DNA of 64,000 bases from Sanguibacter sp. HDW7 (GCF_011300875.1 NZ_CP049862.1:1240001-1304000); one strand, 5' to 3'. Positions 24,948-36,841 are shown, counted from the first letter of the stretch. The notes: generated by a model not told the origin, from the sequence alone. Numbers and translations: made by a program.

Positions 24948-27900
24948 GTGCACCTCAAGACGCTCACCCTGCGCGGGTTCAAGAGCTTCGCGTCAGCGAC
25001 GACGCTGAGCCTCGAGCCCGGTGTCACGTGCGTCGTCGGGCCCAACGGCTCGGGCAAGTCCAACGTCGTCGATGCCCTCGCGTGGGTCATGGGGGAGCAG
25101 GGCGCCAAGACCCTGCGTGGCGGCAAGATGGAGGACGTCATCTTTGCGGGGACGTCGGGCCGTCCGCCGCTCGGTCGCGCCGAGGTGTCGTTGACGATCG
25201 ACAACTCCGACGGTGCCCTGCCGATCGAGTACTCCGAGGTGACGATCACCCGCACCCTCTTCCGCAACGGCGGGTCCGAGTACCAGATCAACGGTGCGCA
25301 GTGCCGGCTGCTCGACATCCAGGAGCTCCTCTCGGACTCTGGCCTCGGCCGCGAGATGCACGTCATCGTCGGGCAGGGTCGCCTCGACTCGGTGCTGCGG
25401 GCGACCCCGGAGGAGCGTCGCGGGTTCATCGAGGAGGCCGCGGGCGTCCTCAAGCACCGCAAGCGCAAGGAGAAGGCGCTCCGCAAGCTCGACTCGATGC
25501 AGGGCAACCTCGTGCGTCTCGGCGACCTCACGACGGAGATCCGGCGGCAGCTGGGCCCCCTCGGAAAGCAGGCGGAGGTCGCACGGCGTGCCCAGGCGGT
25601 GCAGGCGGACGTGCGTGATGCGCGTGCGAGGCTCCTCGCGGACGACCTCGTCCAGCTCACCTCGACGCTCGAGCAGGAGAAGGCCGACGAGACGGCGCTG
25701 CGCGCCGAGACGGAGCGCGTCGAGCGGGAGCTCGCCGAGGCGCGAAGCGAGCTCGCGGCGCTCGAGGCTGCCGCGGCCGAGGCCGCGCCGCGCCTCACGG
25801 AGATCGCGGAGACCTGGTACCGGCTCTCGTCGTTGCGCGAGCGGCTGCGCGGCACGCAGCAGCTCGCGACGGAGCGCGTGCGACTCCTCGGGGCGCCTGA
25901 GCCCGCCGAGCAGCGCTCGGACCCGCGTGTGCTCGAGGAGCAGGCAGAGCGTGTGCGCGCGTCGGAGGCGGAGCTGCAGGCCGAGGTCGAGGCGGCGCGC
26001 GCGACGCTCGACGCTGCACTCGAGGCGCGCACCGTCGCGGAGACGGCCGCGAAGGACGCCGAGCGGGCCGTCGCGACGCTCCTTCGGGGAGCGGCCGACC
26101 GTCGCGAGGGGCTCGCCCGGCTCGCCGGGCAGGTTGCCGCGAAGCGTTCGCGCGCGGAGGCACGCGCCGCGGAGATCGAGCGGCTGCGCGAGGCGGCCGA
26201 CGCCGCCAGGGCGCGCGGCGAGGCCGCCGCGGGTGAGCTCGGCCTCCTCGAGACCGAGGTCGAGGACGTCGAGGAGGGCGAGGAAGGGCTCGACGCGGCG
26301 CACGAGGCCGCGCTCGAGGTGCTCGAGGCTGCGCGCGCGACGCTCACGGACCTGCGCGAGCGGCTAGCGACGGCACGCCAGGACGCCGTGACGGCGCGTG
26401 CTCGCACCGAGACGCTCGAGCTGAGCCTCGACCGCAAGGACGCGGTCGGCGCGGTGCTCGCGTCCGACGACGTGGCGCTCGCCGAGGTTCTCGGCTCCCT
26501 TGCGGCGCTCCTCACGGTCGAGCCCGGCTACGAGGAGGCCGTCGCGGCCGCGCTCGGGCCTGTTGCTGACGCGCTCGCTGTCGGCTCGGTCGGGGGAGCG
26601 GTCGACGTCGTGCGCTGGCTGCGCACCGACGACGCCGGCCGCGCGAGCCTCGTCGTCGCGGGCGTCGATGCTCCTGAGGGTCCGACCGTGCCCGACGGCT
26701 CCGTCCTGCTCGCCGACGTCGTCACGACGTCCGCTGCCCTCGCTGGCGCCGTTCGCACGCTGCTCGCGGGCCACGTCGTCGTCGACGACCTCGTCGCCGC
26801 GCGCACCCTTGTCACCGCGCACCCCGCGCTCACCGCGGTGACGCGCGCGGGCGACGTCCTTGGCGCTGTCCGCGCGCACGGCGGCTCGGCCGCCGCGCCG
26901 TCCGTCCTCCATCTCCAGGCTGCGCTCGACGCGTCGCGGGCCGCGCTCGCGGACGCGGAGCGGCGCGAGACGGACCTCGCCGCGCGGATCGAGACCGCCG
27001 CGGCCCGCGAGGCCGAGGCGTCCGACGTCCACGAGGAGGCGCTCGACCGGCTCCACGAGTCCGACGCCGCGATCGCCGCGATCGCCGAGCGGCTCGGTCA
27101 TCTCGGCGCGGGTGTCCGTGCCGCGCAGGCCGAGGCCGACCGGGCGGGGGCCGCTCTCGAGCAGGCGCAGGCCGCGCTCGTCGCCGAGCAGGCCGAGCAC
27201 GCCGAGCTCGCTGCACGCCTCGAGGTCGCCGAGGCCGAGCCTGCCGACTCCGAGGAGGCTGTCGCCGAGGCGACCGCCGCCCGCGACGCCGCCCAGCAGC
27301 GCGCGACCGAGGCGCGGGCCGCCGAGACCGAGGCCCGCCTCACGCTGCGCACGAGCGAGGAGCGCGCCCGCGCCCTCGCGGGCCGTGCCGCCTCGCTCGA
27401 CCGAGCGGCGGCTGCCGAGCGGCAGGCCGCCGAGAAGGCTCAGCGACGTGCCGCCCGTCGGGCCGCGCAGGCGTCGCGCGCGCAGGCCGTCGCGACGGGT
27501 GCAGCCCTCGCAGTCCGCACGGCCGAGGAGTCGCTCGCGGCCGCGACCGTCGCCCGCGAGCAGGCCGAGGCCGAGCGCACCGCGCGCGACGGCCGTCTTG
27601 CCGAGGTCCGCGCCCGCGTCGAGTCCCACGCGGGTCGCCTGCGCGATCTCACCGACGTCGCGCACCGCGACGAGCTCGCCCGCGCCCAGCAGCTCCTGCG
27701 CATCGAGCAGCTCCACGAGCGCGCCGTCGCCGAGCTCGGCCTCGACCCCGAGGTCCTCGTCGACGAGCACGGCCCTGACCGGCCCGTGCCCGCGCTCGCC
27801 GAGGACGGCACGCCCGAGGTCGACGAGGACGGCACCCCCGTGACGCGGCCCTACGTGCGCACCGAGCAGGAGAAGCGTCTCGCACGCGCCGAGCGAGACC

Positions 27901-28511
27901 TCGCGCGCCTCGGCCGCGTCAATCCTCTTGCCCTCGAGGAGTTCGCCGCGCTCGAGGAGCGTCACCGCTTCCTCGTCGAGCAGCTCGATGACCTCAAGCG
28001 CTCGCGCGCCGACCTGCTGCAGATCGTCAAGGAGATCGACGATCGCGTCGAGCGCGTCTTCGCCGACGCGTTCCGCGACACCGCCGCGCAGTTCGAGCGC
28101 GTCTTCGCTCGGATGTTCCCGGGCGGCGAGGGGCGCCTTGTCCTCACGGACCCGGAGAACATGCTGACGACGGGCCTCGAGGTCGAGGCGCGCCCCGCGG
28201 GCAAGAAGGTCAAGCGGCTCTCGCTGCTCTCGGGTGGCGAGCGTTCCCTCACGGCGGTCGCGCTGCTCGTCGCGATCTTCAAGGCGCGGCCGAGCCCGTT
28301 CTATGTCATGGACGAGGTCGAGGCCGCGCTCGACGACACGAACCTCGGCCGCCTCCTCGAGGTCTTCCGTGAGCTGCAGGAGGACTCCCAGCTCATCGTC
28401 GTCACGCACCAGAAGCGCACGATGGAGATCGCGGACGCGCTCTACGGCGTGACGATGCGCGACGGTGTGACGACCGTCGTGAGCCAGCGGCTGCGGGAGG
28501 ACGTGGCCTGA
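24948..28511 (+). CDS. smc: Chromosome segregation protein SMC
   Basis: ATP-driven DNA loop organiser that works with ScpA/ScpB. 1187 residues in the classical five-part layout: N-terminal head with Walker A GPNGSGKS (31-38) and the QGRLDSVLRATPEERRGF segment, a long Ala/Glu/Arg-rich coiled coil, a hinge at about 495-670 (around ASDDVALAEVLG), the return coil, and a C-terminal head with the signature LLSGGERSLTAVALL and Walker B FYVMDEVEAALDD. GTG at 24948 is set by the immediately upstream -10. The coiled coil is extremely GC- and Ala-rich, which creates long shadow frames on the other strand. Confidence 0.97.
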   Translation: MHLKTLTLRGFKSFASATTLSLEPGVTCVVGPNGSGKSNVVDALAWVMGEQGAKTLRGGKMEDVIFAGTSGRPPLGRAEVSLTIDNSDGALPIEYSEVTITRTLFRNGGSEYQINGAQCRLLDIQELLSDSGLGREMHVIVGQGRLDSVLRATPEERRGFIEEAAGVLKHRKRKEKALRKLDSMQGNLVRLGDLTTEIRRQLGPLGKQAEVARRAQAVQADVRDARARLLADDLVQLTSTLEQEKADETALRAETERVERELAEARSELAALEAAAAEAAPRLTEIAETWYRLSSLRERLRGTQQLATERVRLLGAPEPAEQRSDPRVLEEQAERVRASEAELQAEVEAARATLDAALEARTVAETAAKDAERAVATLLRGAADRREGLARLAGQVAAKRSRAEARAAEIERLREAADAARARGEAAAGELGLLETEVEDVEEGEEGLDAAHEAALEVLEAARATLTDLRERLATARQDAVTARARTETLELSLDRKDAVGAVLASDDVALAEVLGSLAALLTVEPGYEEAVAAALGPVADALAVGSVGGAVDVVRWLRTDDAGRASLVVAGVDAPEGPTVPDGSVLLADVVTTSAALAGAVRTLLAGHVVVDDLVAARTLVTAHPALTAVTRAGDVLGAVRAHGGSAAAPSVLHLQAALDASRAALADAERRETDLAARIETAAAREAEASDVHEEALDRLHESDAAIAAIAERLGHLGAGVRAAQAEADRAGAALEQAQAALVAEQAEHAELAARLEVAEAEPADSEEAVAEATAARDAAQQRATEARAAETEARLTLRTSEERARALAGRAASLDRAAAAERQAAEKAQRRAARRAAQASRAQAVATGAALAVRTAEESLAAATVAREQAEAERTARDGRLAEVRARVESHAGRLRDLTDVAHRDELARAQQLLRIEQLHERAVAELGLDPEVLVDEHGPDRPVPALAEDGTPEVDEDGTPVTRPYVRTEQEKRLARAERDLARLGRVNPLALEEFAALEERHRFLVEQLDDLKRSRADLLQIVKEIDDRVERVFADAFRDTAAQFERVFARMFPGGEGRLVLTDPENMLTTGLEVEARPAGKKVKRLSLLSGGERSLTAVALLVAIFKARPSPFYVMDEVEAALDDTNLGRLLEVFRELQEDSQLIVVTHQKRTMEIADALYGVTMRDGVTTVVSQRLREDVA

Positions 28512-28620
28512 GGGACGGCGCGTGCGGGCGCGGTCGTCCGGCCGTGGAGATCCTGTGCGGGTCGCGGGCAACGGGGCGCGCGCACGGGCCCGGGCCGCAA
28601 AGTCGTCCCACAATAGAGTG

Positions 28621-28986
28621 GTGCCCGAGTACATCCTCACCTTCGTCGTCGCCCTTGCTGCAGCAGCTCTCGTCATCGCTGCAGCCGCCTTCCTGACGAC
28701 CGAGCGCTTCGGCACGGGACGTGGTGCGCGCGGTCTGCGCCAGGACACGCGCCGCGCGTGGGACGTCGTGCGCCGCCGGCGCCCGTTGACGACGCCCGCC
28801 GCGAGCGACGAGCTCGAGCGCGTCGTGAGCGCCGAGCCGGTCGAGACGTCGCTGGACGACTTCTTCGCCGCGAACGTCACGCCTGGTACGGGGTATCTCG
28901 ACGCCGAGGTCCTCGTCGACCGCGTCGGGCGCGCCGCGACCGCGGCGAAGGCCGCGGCCTCGCGCACGACGTCCCGCGCGAGCTGA
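28621..28986 (+). CDS. Small single-pass membrane protein, unknown function
   Basis: 121 residues from GTG 28621 (a GTG at 28618 is equally possible). One N-terminal membrane helix (YILTFVVALAAAALVIAAAAF), then a basic, then acidic cytoplasmic region ending in an Ala/Arg-rich tail. CACAAT about 6 nt upstream fits the leaderless promoters seen elsewhere in the window. Lies between smc and ftsY. No family recognised. Confidence 0.6.
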   Translation: MPEYILTFVVALAAAALVIAAAAFLTTERFGTGRGARGLRQDTRRAWDVVRRRRPLTTPAASDELERVVSAEPVETSLDDFFAANVTPGTGYLDAEVLVDRVGRAATAAKAAASRTTSRAS

Positions 28987-29040
28987 TCCGGCGCGCGGAG
29001 CGCCGCGCAGCCACCCGGCTCGACCTGAGAGACTAGGGCC

Positions 29041-30222
29041 ATGCCCGAGAACTTCTGGATCTGGATCGTCCTCGGCGTCGTGCTCCTCGGCCTTGCCGGC
29101 GGTGCCGCGCTGCTCGCCCCCCGACTCTCGCGTCGTCCGCAGGAGCCCCGACCCGCTGAGCGGCCCGCACCGACGACGCCCGAGGCGACCGACACCGACG
29201 CCGAGACTGCCCCTGTCGACACCGTGCCGACGCTTCCCGAGGCCTCGGCCGAGGTCGAGGCGCCCGCCCTCGACGTCCCCGAGCCCGTCACGGGCCGCCT
29301 CGCCCGTCTGCGGGCGCGGCTCGCACGCTCGGGCTCGCCGCTCGGCGCGCGCCTGCTCGCGGTCCTCTCGCGCGACCACCTCTCCGAGGACGACTGGGAC
29401 GAGCTCGAGGAGACGCTCCTGCTCGCCGACGTCGGCGCGGGCCCGTCGGCCGAGCTCATCGACGCGCTGCGCACGCAGGTCCGCGTCTACGGCGTCTCCG
29501 ACCCTGCGCAGGTGCGCGCGATGCTGCGCACCGCGCTGCTCGACCTCGTGGACCCGAGCCTCGACCGGTCGCTGGCGACCGACCCGACCCTCGGCGAGGA
29601 CGGTGCGCGCGTGCCGTCGGTCGTGCTCGTCGTCGGCGTGAACGGCACGGGCAAGACGACGACGGTCGGCAAGCTCGCGCGCGTCCTCGTGGCCGAGGGG
29701 TCCGAGGTCGTCCTGGGTGCGGCGGACACGTTCCGCGCGGCCGCGGCCGACCAGCTCGAGACGTGGGGATCGCGTGTCGGCGTGCCCGTCGTGCGCTCGG
29801 ACAAGGACGGCGCGGACCCCGCCGCCGTCGCGTTCGACGCCGTGCGGCGCGGGCGCACCGACGGCGTCGACGTCGTGCTCGTCGACACCGCCGGCCGCCT
29901 CCAGAACAAGTCGGGGCTCATGGACGAGCTCGGCAAGATCCGTCGGGTCATCGAGAAGGAGGCCCCGCTGCGCGAGGTCCTTCTCGTGCTCGATGCGACG
30001 ACGGGTCAGAACGGCCTCATGCAGGCCCGCGTCTTCGGCGAGGTCGCGGGCGTCACGGGCATCGTGCTCACGAAGCTCGACGGCACCGCGAAGGGTGGCA
30101 TCGTCGTCGCGGTGCAGCGCGAGCTCGGCGTCCCGGTCAAGCTCGTCGGCCTCGGCGAGGGCCCGGACGATCTCGCACCGTTCGAGCCCGAGGCGTTCGT
30201 CGACGGGCTGCTCGGCGACTGA
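29041..30222 (+). CDS. ftsY: Signal recognition particle receptor FtsY
   Basis: Docks SRP-ribosome complexes at the membrane. 393 residues: an N-terminal membrane anchor (about 4-28), an acidic Pro/Thr/Glu linker typical of FtsY, the NG helical domain from about 95, and the SRP GTPase core with G1 GVNGTGKTTT (about 199-208), ADTFRAAAADQL, VDTAGRLQNKSGLMDELGK and TKLDGTAKGG. GAGACT 6 nt before the ATG fits a leaderless start. It pairs functionally with ffh about 4 kb downstream. A strong hairpin follows. Confidence 0.97.
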   Translation: MPENFWIWIVLGVVLLGLAGGAALLAPRLSRRPQEPRPAERPAPTTPEATDTDAETAPVDTVPTLPEASAEVEAPALDVPEPVTGRLARLRARLARSGSPLGARLLAVLSRDHLSEDDWDELEETLLLADVGAGPSAELIDALRTQVRVYGVSDPAQVRAMLRTALLDLVDPSLDRSLATDPTLGEDGARVPSVVLVVGVNGTGKTTTVGKLARVLVAEGSEVVLGAADTFRAAAADQLETWGSRVGVPVVRSDKDGADPAAVAFDAVRRGRTDGVDVVLVDTAGRLQNKSGLMDELGKIRRVIEKEAPLREVLLVLDATTGQNGLMQARVFGEVAGVTGIVLTKLDGTAKGGIVVAVQRELGVPVKLVGLGEGPDDLAPFEPEAFVDGLLGD

Positions 30223-30237
30223 CGCCCCGTGGGCAGC

Positions 30238-30274
30238 ACGAAGGGCCGCGACCTGCGAGGTCGCGGCCCTTCGT
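30238..30274 (+). terminator. Intrinsic-type hairpin after ftsY
   Basis: Perfect 17-bp stem (ACGAAGGGCCGCGACCT and its complement) with a GCG loop and no U-tract, as is common in high-GC Actinobacteria. Confidence 0.85.
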
Positions 30275-30338
30275 CGTCTGCGACGCACGTGAGGCAGCGC
30301 TCCCATCCACAACGGATCTTTAACGCATATCGAGCGGC

Positions 30339-30356
30339 GTGAAACATGATGTTCAC
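30339..30356 (+). promoter_or_regulatory. Inverted repeat upstream of amtB (partial GlnR-like box)
   Basis: GTGAA-N8-TTCAC. It contains GAAAC-atgatg-TTCAC, which resembles half of the actinobacterial GlnR pattern (GaAAC-n6-gTnAC). It lies 110 bp before the amtB start. Assignment to a nitrogen regulator is inference from position. Confidence 0.35.
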
Positions 30357-30466
30357 GCGCGGGCACCGAGTGTCACACGTCTGGAACATCGCCCGCCCGC
30401 CGTCGAAACGTGCGCGCACGAATGTAGGTCCCGGGCCGGCCGAGGGGCTGGCGATGGGAGAACGTC

Positions 30467-32112
<1,646 letters not shown>

Positions 32113-32123
32113 GAGGAGCGACC

Positions 32124-33983
32124 GTGCCCGACGACCTCACGCCGTGTGAGGTCGGCCCGGGGCAGCAGGTCCCGCACCCCGCCGGGGTGCGGGACCTGCG
32201 GTCCTTCCGGCTCGACCTGTGGCGTTCGTCCCCGGCCCCGCTCACGGACACCGCCTCGGCGGCGCTGCGGGAGCGCGCGACGGACGTGACGCTCACGCTC
32301 CTCGCGGGGCTGTGGGACGAGGTGCTCGACGGCGACGACGGTGAGGGGCTCGCCCTCGCGGTCGTCGGGTCGCTCGCGCGCGGCCACACGGGGCCGTGCT
32401 CGGACCTCGACCTCGTGCTGCTCCACGAGGGCCGCAGCCGCGACGCCGACCGGGTGCGGCGCGTCGCCGAGCGGCTCTGGTACCCGCTCTGGGACGCGGG
32501 GCTCGAGATCGACCATGCGGTGCGTTCGCTCGCGCAGTGCCGCCGCGTGGCGACGAGCGACGTGCCCGCGGTCGTCGGGCTCCTCGACACCCGGCACGCC
32601 GCGGGGGACGCGACTCTCACCGCGCGGGCCGCGTCCGCTGTCCTCGCGGACTGGCGCGGCGCGGCGCGGCGCCGTCTGCCCGAGCTGCTCGCGTCGGTGG
32701 GCGAGCGGGCCGAGCGAAAGGGTGAGCTCGCGTACCTCGTCGAGCCAGACCTCAAGGAGGCGCGCGGCGGGCTACGGGACGCGACGGTCCTCGCGGCGCT
32801 CGCCGCTTCGTGGCTCACGGACCGGCCGCACGGCGACGTCGACGCTGCGCTCGGGCACCTGCTCACGGTGCGTGACGCGCTCGCGTCCGTCACGGGTCGC
32901 CCGACGAACCTGCTGCTCAAGGCCGACCAGGCCGAGGTCGCGCGGGTCCTGGGGCTCGCGCCGGGGGAGAGCGGTGCCATGGGCGACGACGCTCGCGCGG
33001 AGCGTGCCTCGCCCGACTCGGACGACGCCGCCCTCGCCGCGACCGACGAGCTGCTCGCGGGCCTCGCGGAGGCGGGCCGCACCGTGACGGCGGCGCTCGA
33101 GACGACTGCGCGCCGTGCGCGTCACGCACTCACGCGGACGGTCGTGCTGGGACCGCGCGTCGTCCGGGGTCGGCGCGTCGCGCCGCGCCTGCGGGCCGTC
33201 GCGGACGGCCTCGTCGAGTTCGACGGCGAGCTCGTCCTCGCGGTGGACGCCGCGCCCGAGCGCGACCCGCTGCTCCCGTTGCGCGCGGCCGCGACCTCGG
33301 TGCGGACCGGCCTGCCCCTCTCGCCCGTCACGGCGGGCAACCTGCGCGCGTGCCCTCCGCTGCCCGAACCCTGGCCCGCCGTCGCGCGACAGCACCTCCT
33401 CGCGCTGCTCGGCGGCCGGGAGGCGCAGGTGCCCGTGTGGGAGGCGCTCGACCTCGCGGGCGTCGTGACGACGTGGATCCCCGAGTGGGCGGGGGTGCGC
33501 AACCGTCCGCAGCGCTCGCCCGCGCACCGGCACACGGTCGACCGGCACCTCGTCGAGGTCGCGGCGCGCGCCGGGCACGTCGACGGTCTCGCGCCCGACG
33601 AGCGCCGCACGCTGCTGCTCGCGACGTTCCTCCACGACATCGGCAAGCGGGCGGGCGCGGCGGACCACTCCGTCGCGGGCGCTGCACTGGTGCCGCAGAT
33701 CCTCGGCCGCTGCGGCGTCGACGACGGCGTGGTCAGCGACGTCACGCTTCTCGTGCGCCACCACCTCACGCTCGCGCGCCTTGCGACGAGCGCGGACCCG
33801 GACGACCCGGCGACGGTCGCCGAGCTGTGCGAGGCCGTCGCCGGGCGCCCCGACCTGCTGCGGATCCTGCGGGCCCTCACGGAGGCCGACTCGTCGTCGC
33901 TCGGTCCGCACGGCTGGACCGCGTGGCGGGCCCGTCTCGTCGACGACCTCGCCGCGCGAGGACTCGCGGCCATGGACGGGTAG
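32124..33983 (+). CDS. glnD: PII nucleotidyltransferase / removing enzyme GlnD, lacking ACT domains
   Basis: Modifies and demodifies GlnK in response to nitrogen. 619 residues. The nucleotidyltransferase site is intact ([20 protein letters not shown], Asp94 and Asp96), followed by the GlnD central domain ([18 protein letters not shown]) and an HD domain (His504-Asp505 in FLHDIGK, then [10 protein letters not shown]). The protein ends shortly after the HD domain (ARGLAAMDG). The C-terminal ACT repeats that sense glutamine in enterobacterial GlnD are absent, and the 44 bp before ffh leaves no room for them. GTG at 32124 has GAGAGGAG upstream. Confidence 0.93.
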   Translation: MPDDLTPCEVGPGQQVPHPAGVRDLRSFRLDLWRSSPAPLTDTASAALRERATDVTLTLLAGLWDEVLDGDDGEGLALAVVGSLARGHTGPCSDLDLVLLHEGRSRDADRVRRVAERLWYPLWDAGLEIDHAVRSLAQCRRVATSDVPAVVGLLDTRHAAGDATLTARAASAVLADWRGAARRRLPELLASVGERAERKGELAYLVEPDLKEARGGLRDATVLAALAASWLTDRPHGDVDAALGHLLTVRDALASVTGRPTNLLLKADQAEVARVLGLAPGESGAMGDDARAERASPDSDDAALAATDELLAGLAEAGRTVTAALETTARRARHALTRTVVLGPRVVRGRRVAPRLRAVADGLVEFDGELVLAVDAAPERDPLLPLRAAATSVRTGLPLSPVTAGNLRACPPLPEPWPAVARQHLLALLGGREAQVPVWEALDLAGVVTTWIPEWAGVRNRPQRSPAHRHTVDRHLVEVAARAGHVDGLAPDERRTLLLATFLHDIGKRAGAADHSVAGAALVPQILGRCGVDDGVVSDVTLLVRHHLTLARLATSADPDDPATVAELCEAVAGRPDLLRILRALTEADSSSLGPHGWTAWRARLVDDLAARGLAAMDG

Positions 33984-33986
33984 GCT
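33981..33986 (+). promoter_or_regulatory. -10 element for ffh overlapping the glnD stop codon
   Basis: TAGGCT, whose TAG is the glnD stop. Transcription from here would give a leader of about 35 nt that includes GTGAGGGA as ribosome-binding site. Confidence 0.45.
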
Positions 33987-34027
33987 GGCGGCTGACCTAC
34001 AGCCCCGTGATCGTGAGGGATGCCCCG

Positions 34028-35599
34028 GTGTTCGCCACCCTGTCCGACCGCCTGACGTCGACGTTCAAGAACCTCCGCTCGCGCGGACGCCTCTCCGAGG
34101 CGGACATCGACGCGACCGTGCGCGAGATCCGTCGCGCGCTCCTCGACGCCGACGTCGCGGTCCCCGTCGTGCGGGAGTTCGCCGCCGCGGTACGCGAGCG
34201 GGCGCTGTCCGTCGAGGTCTCGGGCGCGCTCAACCCGGCGCAGCAGGTCGTGAAGATCGTCAACGAGGAGCTCGTCGCGATCCTCGGCGGCGAGGGCCAG
34301 CGCGGTCTCACGCTCGCGAAGAACCCGCCGACGGTCATCATGCTCGCGGGCCTCCAGGGCGCCGGCAAGACGACGCTCGCGGGCAAGCTCGCGCTCCACC
34401 TCAAGGAGAAGGGCCACACGCCGCTCCTCGTCGCGGCTGACCTTCAGCGTCCCAACGCGGTCACCCAGCTCAAGGTCGTCGGCGAGCGAGCGGGCGCGCC
34501 CGTGTACGCGCCGCACCCGGGCGTCGCGGGGGAGGACGAGGTCCCGACGGGCGACCCGGTCGCCGTCGCGCGCGCCGGCGTCGAGACGGCGCGCTCGCGC
34601 CAGCACGACGTCGTCATCATCGACACCGCCGGCCGCCTCGGCGTCGACACAGAGCTCATGGCGCAGGCGCGTGACATCCGTGACGCGACGCAGCCCGACG
34701 AGGTCCTCTTCGTCATCGACGCGATGATCGGTCAGGACGCGGTCGCCACGGCGAATGCGTTCGCCGAGGGCGTCGACTTCACGGGTGTCGTCCTCTCGAA
34801 GCTCGACGGCGACGCGCGCGGCGGTGCCGCGCTCTCGGTCGCCCGCGTGACGGGTCGCCCGATCCTCTTCGCGTCGACCGGTGAGAAGCTCACCGACTTC
34901 GAGGCGTTCCACCCTGACCGCATGGCGTCGCGCATCCTCGACATGGGTGACGTCCTCACGCTCATCGAGCAGGCCGAGAAGGCGTTCGACGCCGATCAGG
35001 CCGAGAAGATGGCGGCGAAGCTCGCGCAGGGCGACGACTTCACTCTCGAGGACTTCCTCTCCCAGATGCAGGCCATGCGCAACATGGGCTCGATGAAGAA
35101 GATGCTCGGCATGCTGCCGGGCATGGGCCAGATGCGTGAGGCGCTCGACAACTTCGACGAGCGCGAGGTCGACCGTGTCGAGGCGATCGTGCGGTCGATG
35201 ACCCCGGGTGAGCGCCGCAACCACAAGATCATCAACGGCTCGCGGCGCGCACGCATCGCCAAGGGTGCGGGCACGACCGCGTCGGCGGTCAACCAGCTGC
35301 TCGAGCGCTTCGAGGGCGCTCAGAAGATGATGAAGCAGATGGCACGCGGCGGTGGCGCGGGCATGCCCGGCATGGGTGCCCTGCCGGGCATGGGCGGCAA
35401 GAAGTCGAAGGGCCGCGCGCAGGCACCGGCCCGCAAGAAGGCGCGTTCGGGCAATCCGGCCAAGCGGGCCCAGCAGGAAGCCGGGATCGCCGAGGCGCCG
35501 CAGGCGGCCGCAGGCTCGGCGTTCGGGCTCGGCGGTGGCGGTGCGGCGTCGGACGCGGCCCCGGACATGGACGAGCTGCGCAAGCTGCTCGGCGGCTGA
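34028..35599 (+). CDS. ffh: Signal recognition particle protein Ffh
   Basis: Binds signal sequences and 4.5S RNA, and targets nascent chains to FtsY. 523 residues: N domain, GTPase G domain (G1 GLQGAGKTTLAGKLA at about 108, VAADLQRPNAV, DTAGRLGVD, SKLDGDARGGAALS) and a methionine-rich M domain (MKKMLGMLPGMGQM, then NHKIINGSRRARIAKGAG). The C-terminal tail is Gly/Met/Lys/Ala-rich. GTG at 34028 begins the conserved MFATLSDRLTSTF. Confidence 0.97.
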   Translation: MFATLSDRLTSTFKNLRSRGRLSEADIDATVREIRRALLDADVAVPVVREFAAAVRERALSVEVSGALNPAQQVVKIVNEELVAILGGEGQRGLTLAKNPPTVIMLAGLQGAGKTTLAGKLALHLKEKGHTPLLVAADLQRPNAVTQLKVVGERAGAPVYAPHPGVAGEDEVPTGDPVAVARAGVETARSRQHDVVIIDTAGRLGVDTELMAQARDIRDATQPDEVLFVIDAMIGQDAVATANAFAEGVDFTGVVLSKLDGDARGGAALSVARVTGRPILFASTGEKLTDFEAFHPDRMASRILDMGDVLTLIEQAEKAFDADQAEKMAAKLAQGDDFTLEDFLSQMQAMRNMGSMKKMLGMLPGMGQMREALDNFDEREVDRVEAIVRSMTPGERRNHKIINGSRRARIAKGAGTTASAVNQLLERFEGAQKMMKQMARGGGAGMPGMGALPGMGGKKSKGRAQAPARKKARSGNPAKRAQQEAGIAEAPQAAAGSAFGLGGGGAASDAAPDMDELRKLLGG

Positions 35600-35624
35600 C
35601 GCGCAGCACGGGGAGGTGAGCCGC

Positions 35625-36713
35625 GTGGAGACGCTCCACCTCGCCGGGCCCGTGCGGCTCGGTGACGACGACGTGCGGGCCGAGGCCTGGGTCGTCGGCG
35701 GTCGTCTCACCTTCGATCGGCCACGCGGCGACGCGACGCGCGTCGAGGGCTGGGCGGTGCCAGGGCTCGTCGACGTCCACTGCCACGTGGGTCTCGAGTC
35801 GACCGGAGCGACCGACCGGGCGGCGGCGCGCGCGCAGGCGCTCGCCGATCGCGACGCCGGCGTGCTGCTCGTGCGGGACGCGGGCTCGCCGCTCGACACG
35901 GCATGGGTGCACGACGAGCCCGACCTGCCGCGCCTCGTGCGCTGCGGCGCGCATCTCGCGCTGCCCAAGCGCTACCTGCGTGACTACGGCCGCGAGCTCG
36001 CGGGCGTGAGGGAGCTACCCGACGCCGTGGCCGAGGAGGCCGCGAGTGGCGACGGATGGGTGAAGATCGTCGCCGACTGGATCGAGCGCTCCGAGGGCGC
36101 GACGGCCGACCTGCGACCGCTGTGGCCCGACGACGTCCTCGCGGACGCCGTCGCGCGGGCGCATGCGGCCGGTGCGCGCGTCACTGCGCACACGTTCGCC
36201 GAGGAGGCCCTGCCCGGGCTGCTCGCGGCGGGCGTCGACTGCCTCGAGCACGGCACGGGCCTCACCGCGTCGATGATCGACGAGGTCGCGGCGCGGGGGA
36301 TCGCGGTGACGCCGACGCTCCTGCAGATCGAGCGCTTCGAGGCGATCGCGCAGCAGGCCGACGGCCGCTACCCGGTGTATGCCGCCCACATGCGCCGCAT
36401 GCACGTGCGCCGGTTCAAGCACGTGCGGGACCTCTTCGACGCGGGCGTGCGGCTGCTCGTCGGCACGGACGCAGGTGGCACGATCGGCCACGGGCGCATC
36501 GCCGCCGAGTGCGCCGAGCTTGCCGCGGCAGGCATCCCGGCGGCCGACGTCCTCGCTGCGGCGAGCTGGCGGACACGCGACTACCTCGGTGTGCCTCCGC
36601 TCGGCGAGGGTGCGGAGGCCGACGTCGTCGTGTTCCCGGCCGACCCTGCGGACGACGTCGCGGTGCTCGCCGCGCCGAGCGCCGTCGTCCTCCGCGGCCG
36701 CCGCGTCCGCTGA
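35625..36713 (+). CDS. Imidazolonepropionase-like metal-dependent amidohydrolase
   Basis: Predicted cytosolic hydrolase of an unknown cyclic amide or similar substrate. 362 residues of the amidohydrolase superfamily: metal ligands in VDVHCHVG, the His of [16 protein letters not shown], and the catalytic Asp in [13 protein letters not shown], with a small beta-sandwich formed from both ends ([15 protein letters not shown]). GTG at 35625 is preferred because GGGAGGTGA lies 6-8 nt upstream; GTG 35616 is in frame but overlaps that site. It lies between ffh and rpsP, as in several Micrococcales. Specificity cannot be told. Confidence 0.85.
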   Translation: METLHLAGPVRLGDDDVRAEAWVVGGRLTFDRPRGDATRVEGWAVPGLVDVHCHVGLESTGATDRAAARAQALADRDAGVLLVRDAGSPLDTAWVHDEPDLPRLVRCGAHLALPKRYLRDYGRELAGVRELPDAVAEEAASGDGWVKIVADWIERSEGATADLRPLWPDDVLADAVARAHAAGARVTAHTFAEEALPGLLAAGVDCLEHGTGLTASMIDEVAARGIAVTPTLLQIERFEAIAQQADGRYPVYAAHMRRMHVRRFKHVRDLFDAGVRLLVGTDAGGTIGHGRIAAECAELAAAGIPAADVLAAASWRTRDYLGVPPLGEGAEADVVVFPADPADDVAVLAAPSAVVLRGRRVR

Positions 36714-36812
36714 GGGTCCCGGCCCCGCCGGGTCCTGATCCCGCACCTTCCCGTCAATCCGTCGGGAGGGGGAGGGGTGACGCGGCGCACGCAGAACGTG
36801 CGTGGCGAGTGG

Positions 36813-36841
36813 TTGGAGCAGCGCCGGGCATCTGGCAGAAT
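36813..36841 (+). promoter_or_regulatory. Promoter of the rpsP operon
   Basis: TTGGAG (36813-36818), a 17-bp spacer and CAGAAT (36836-36841). This is the best -35/-10 pair in the window and gives a leader of about 120 nt before rpsP. Confidence 0.6.

Noticed and set aside
24230-29474. Two long antisense frames opposite smc
   Set aside because: They mirror the Ala/Glu coiled-coil codons of smc and give Ser/Arg-rich sequence; smc is complete on the other strand.
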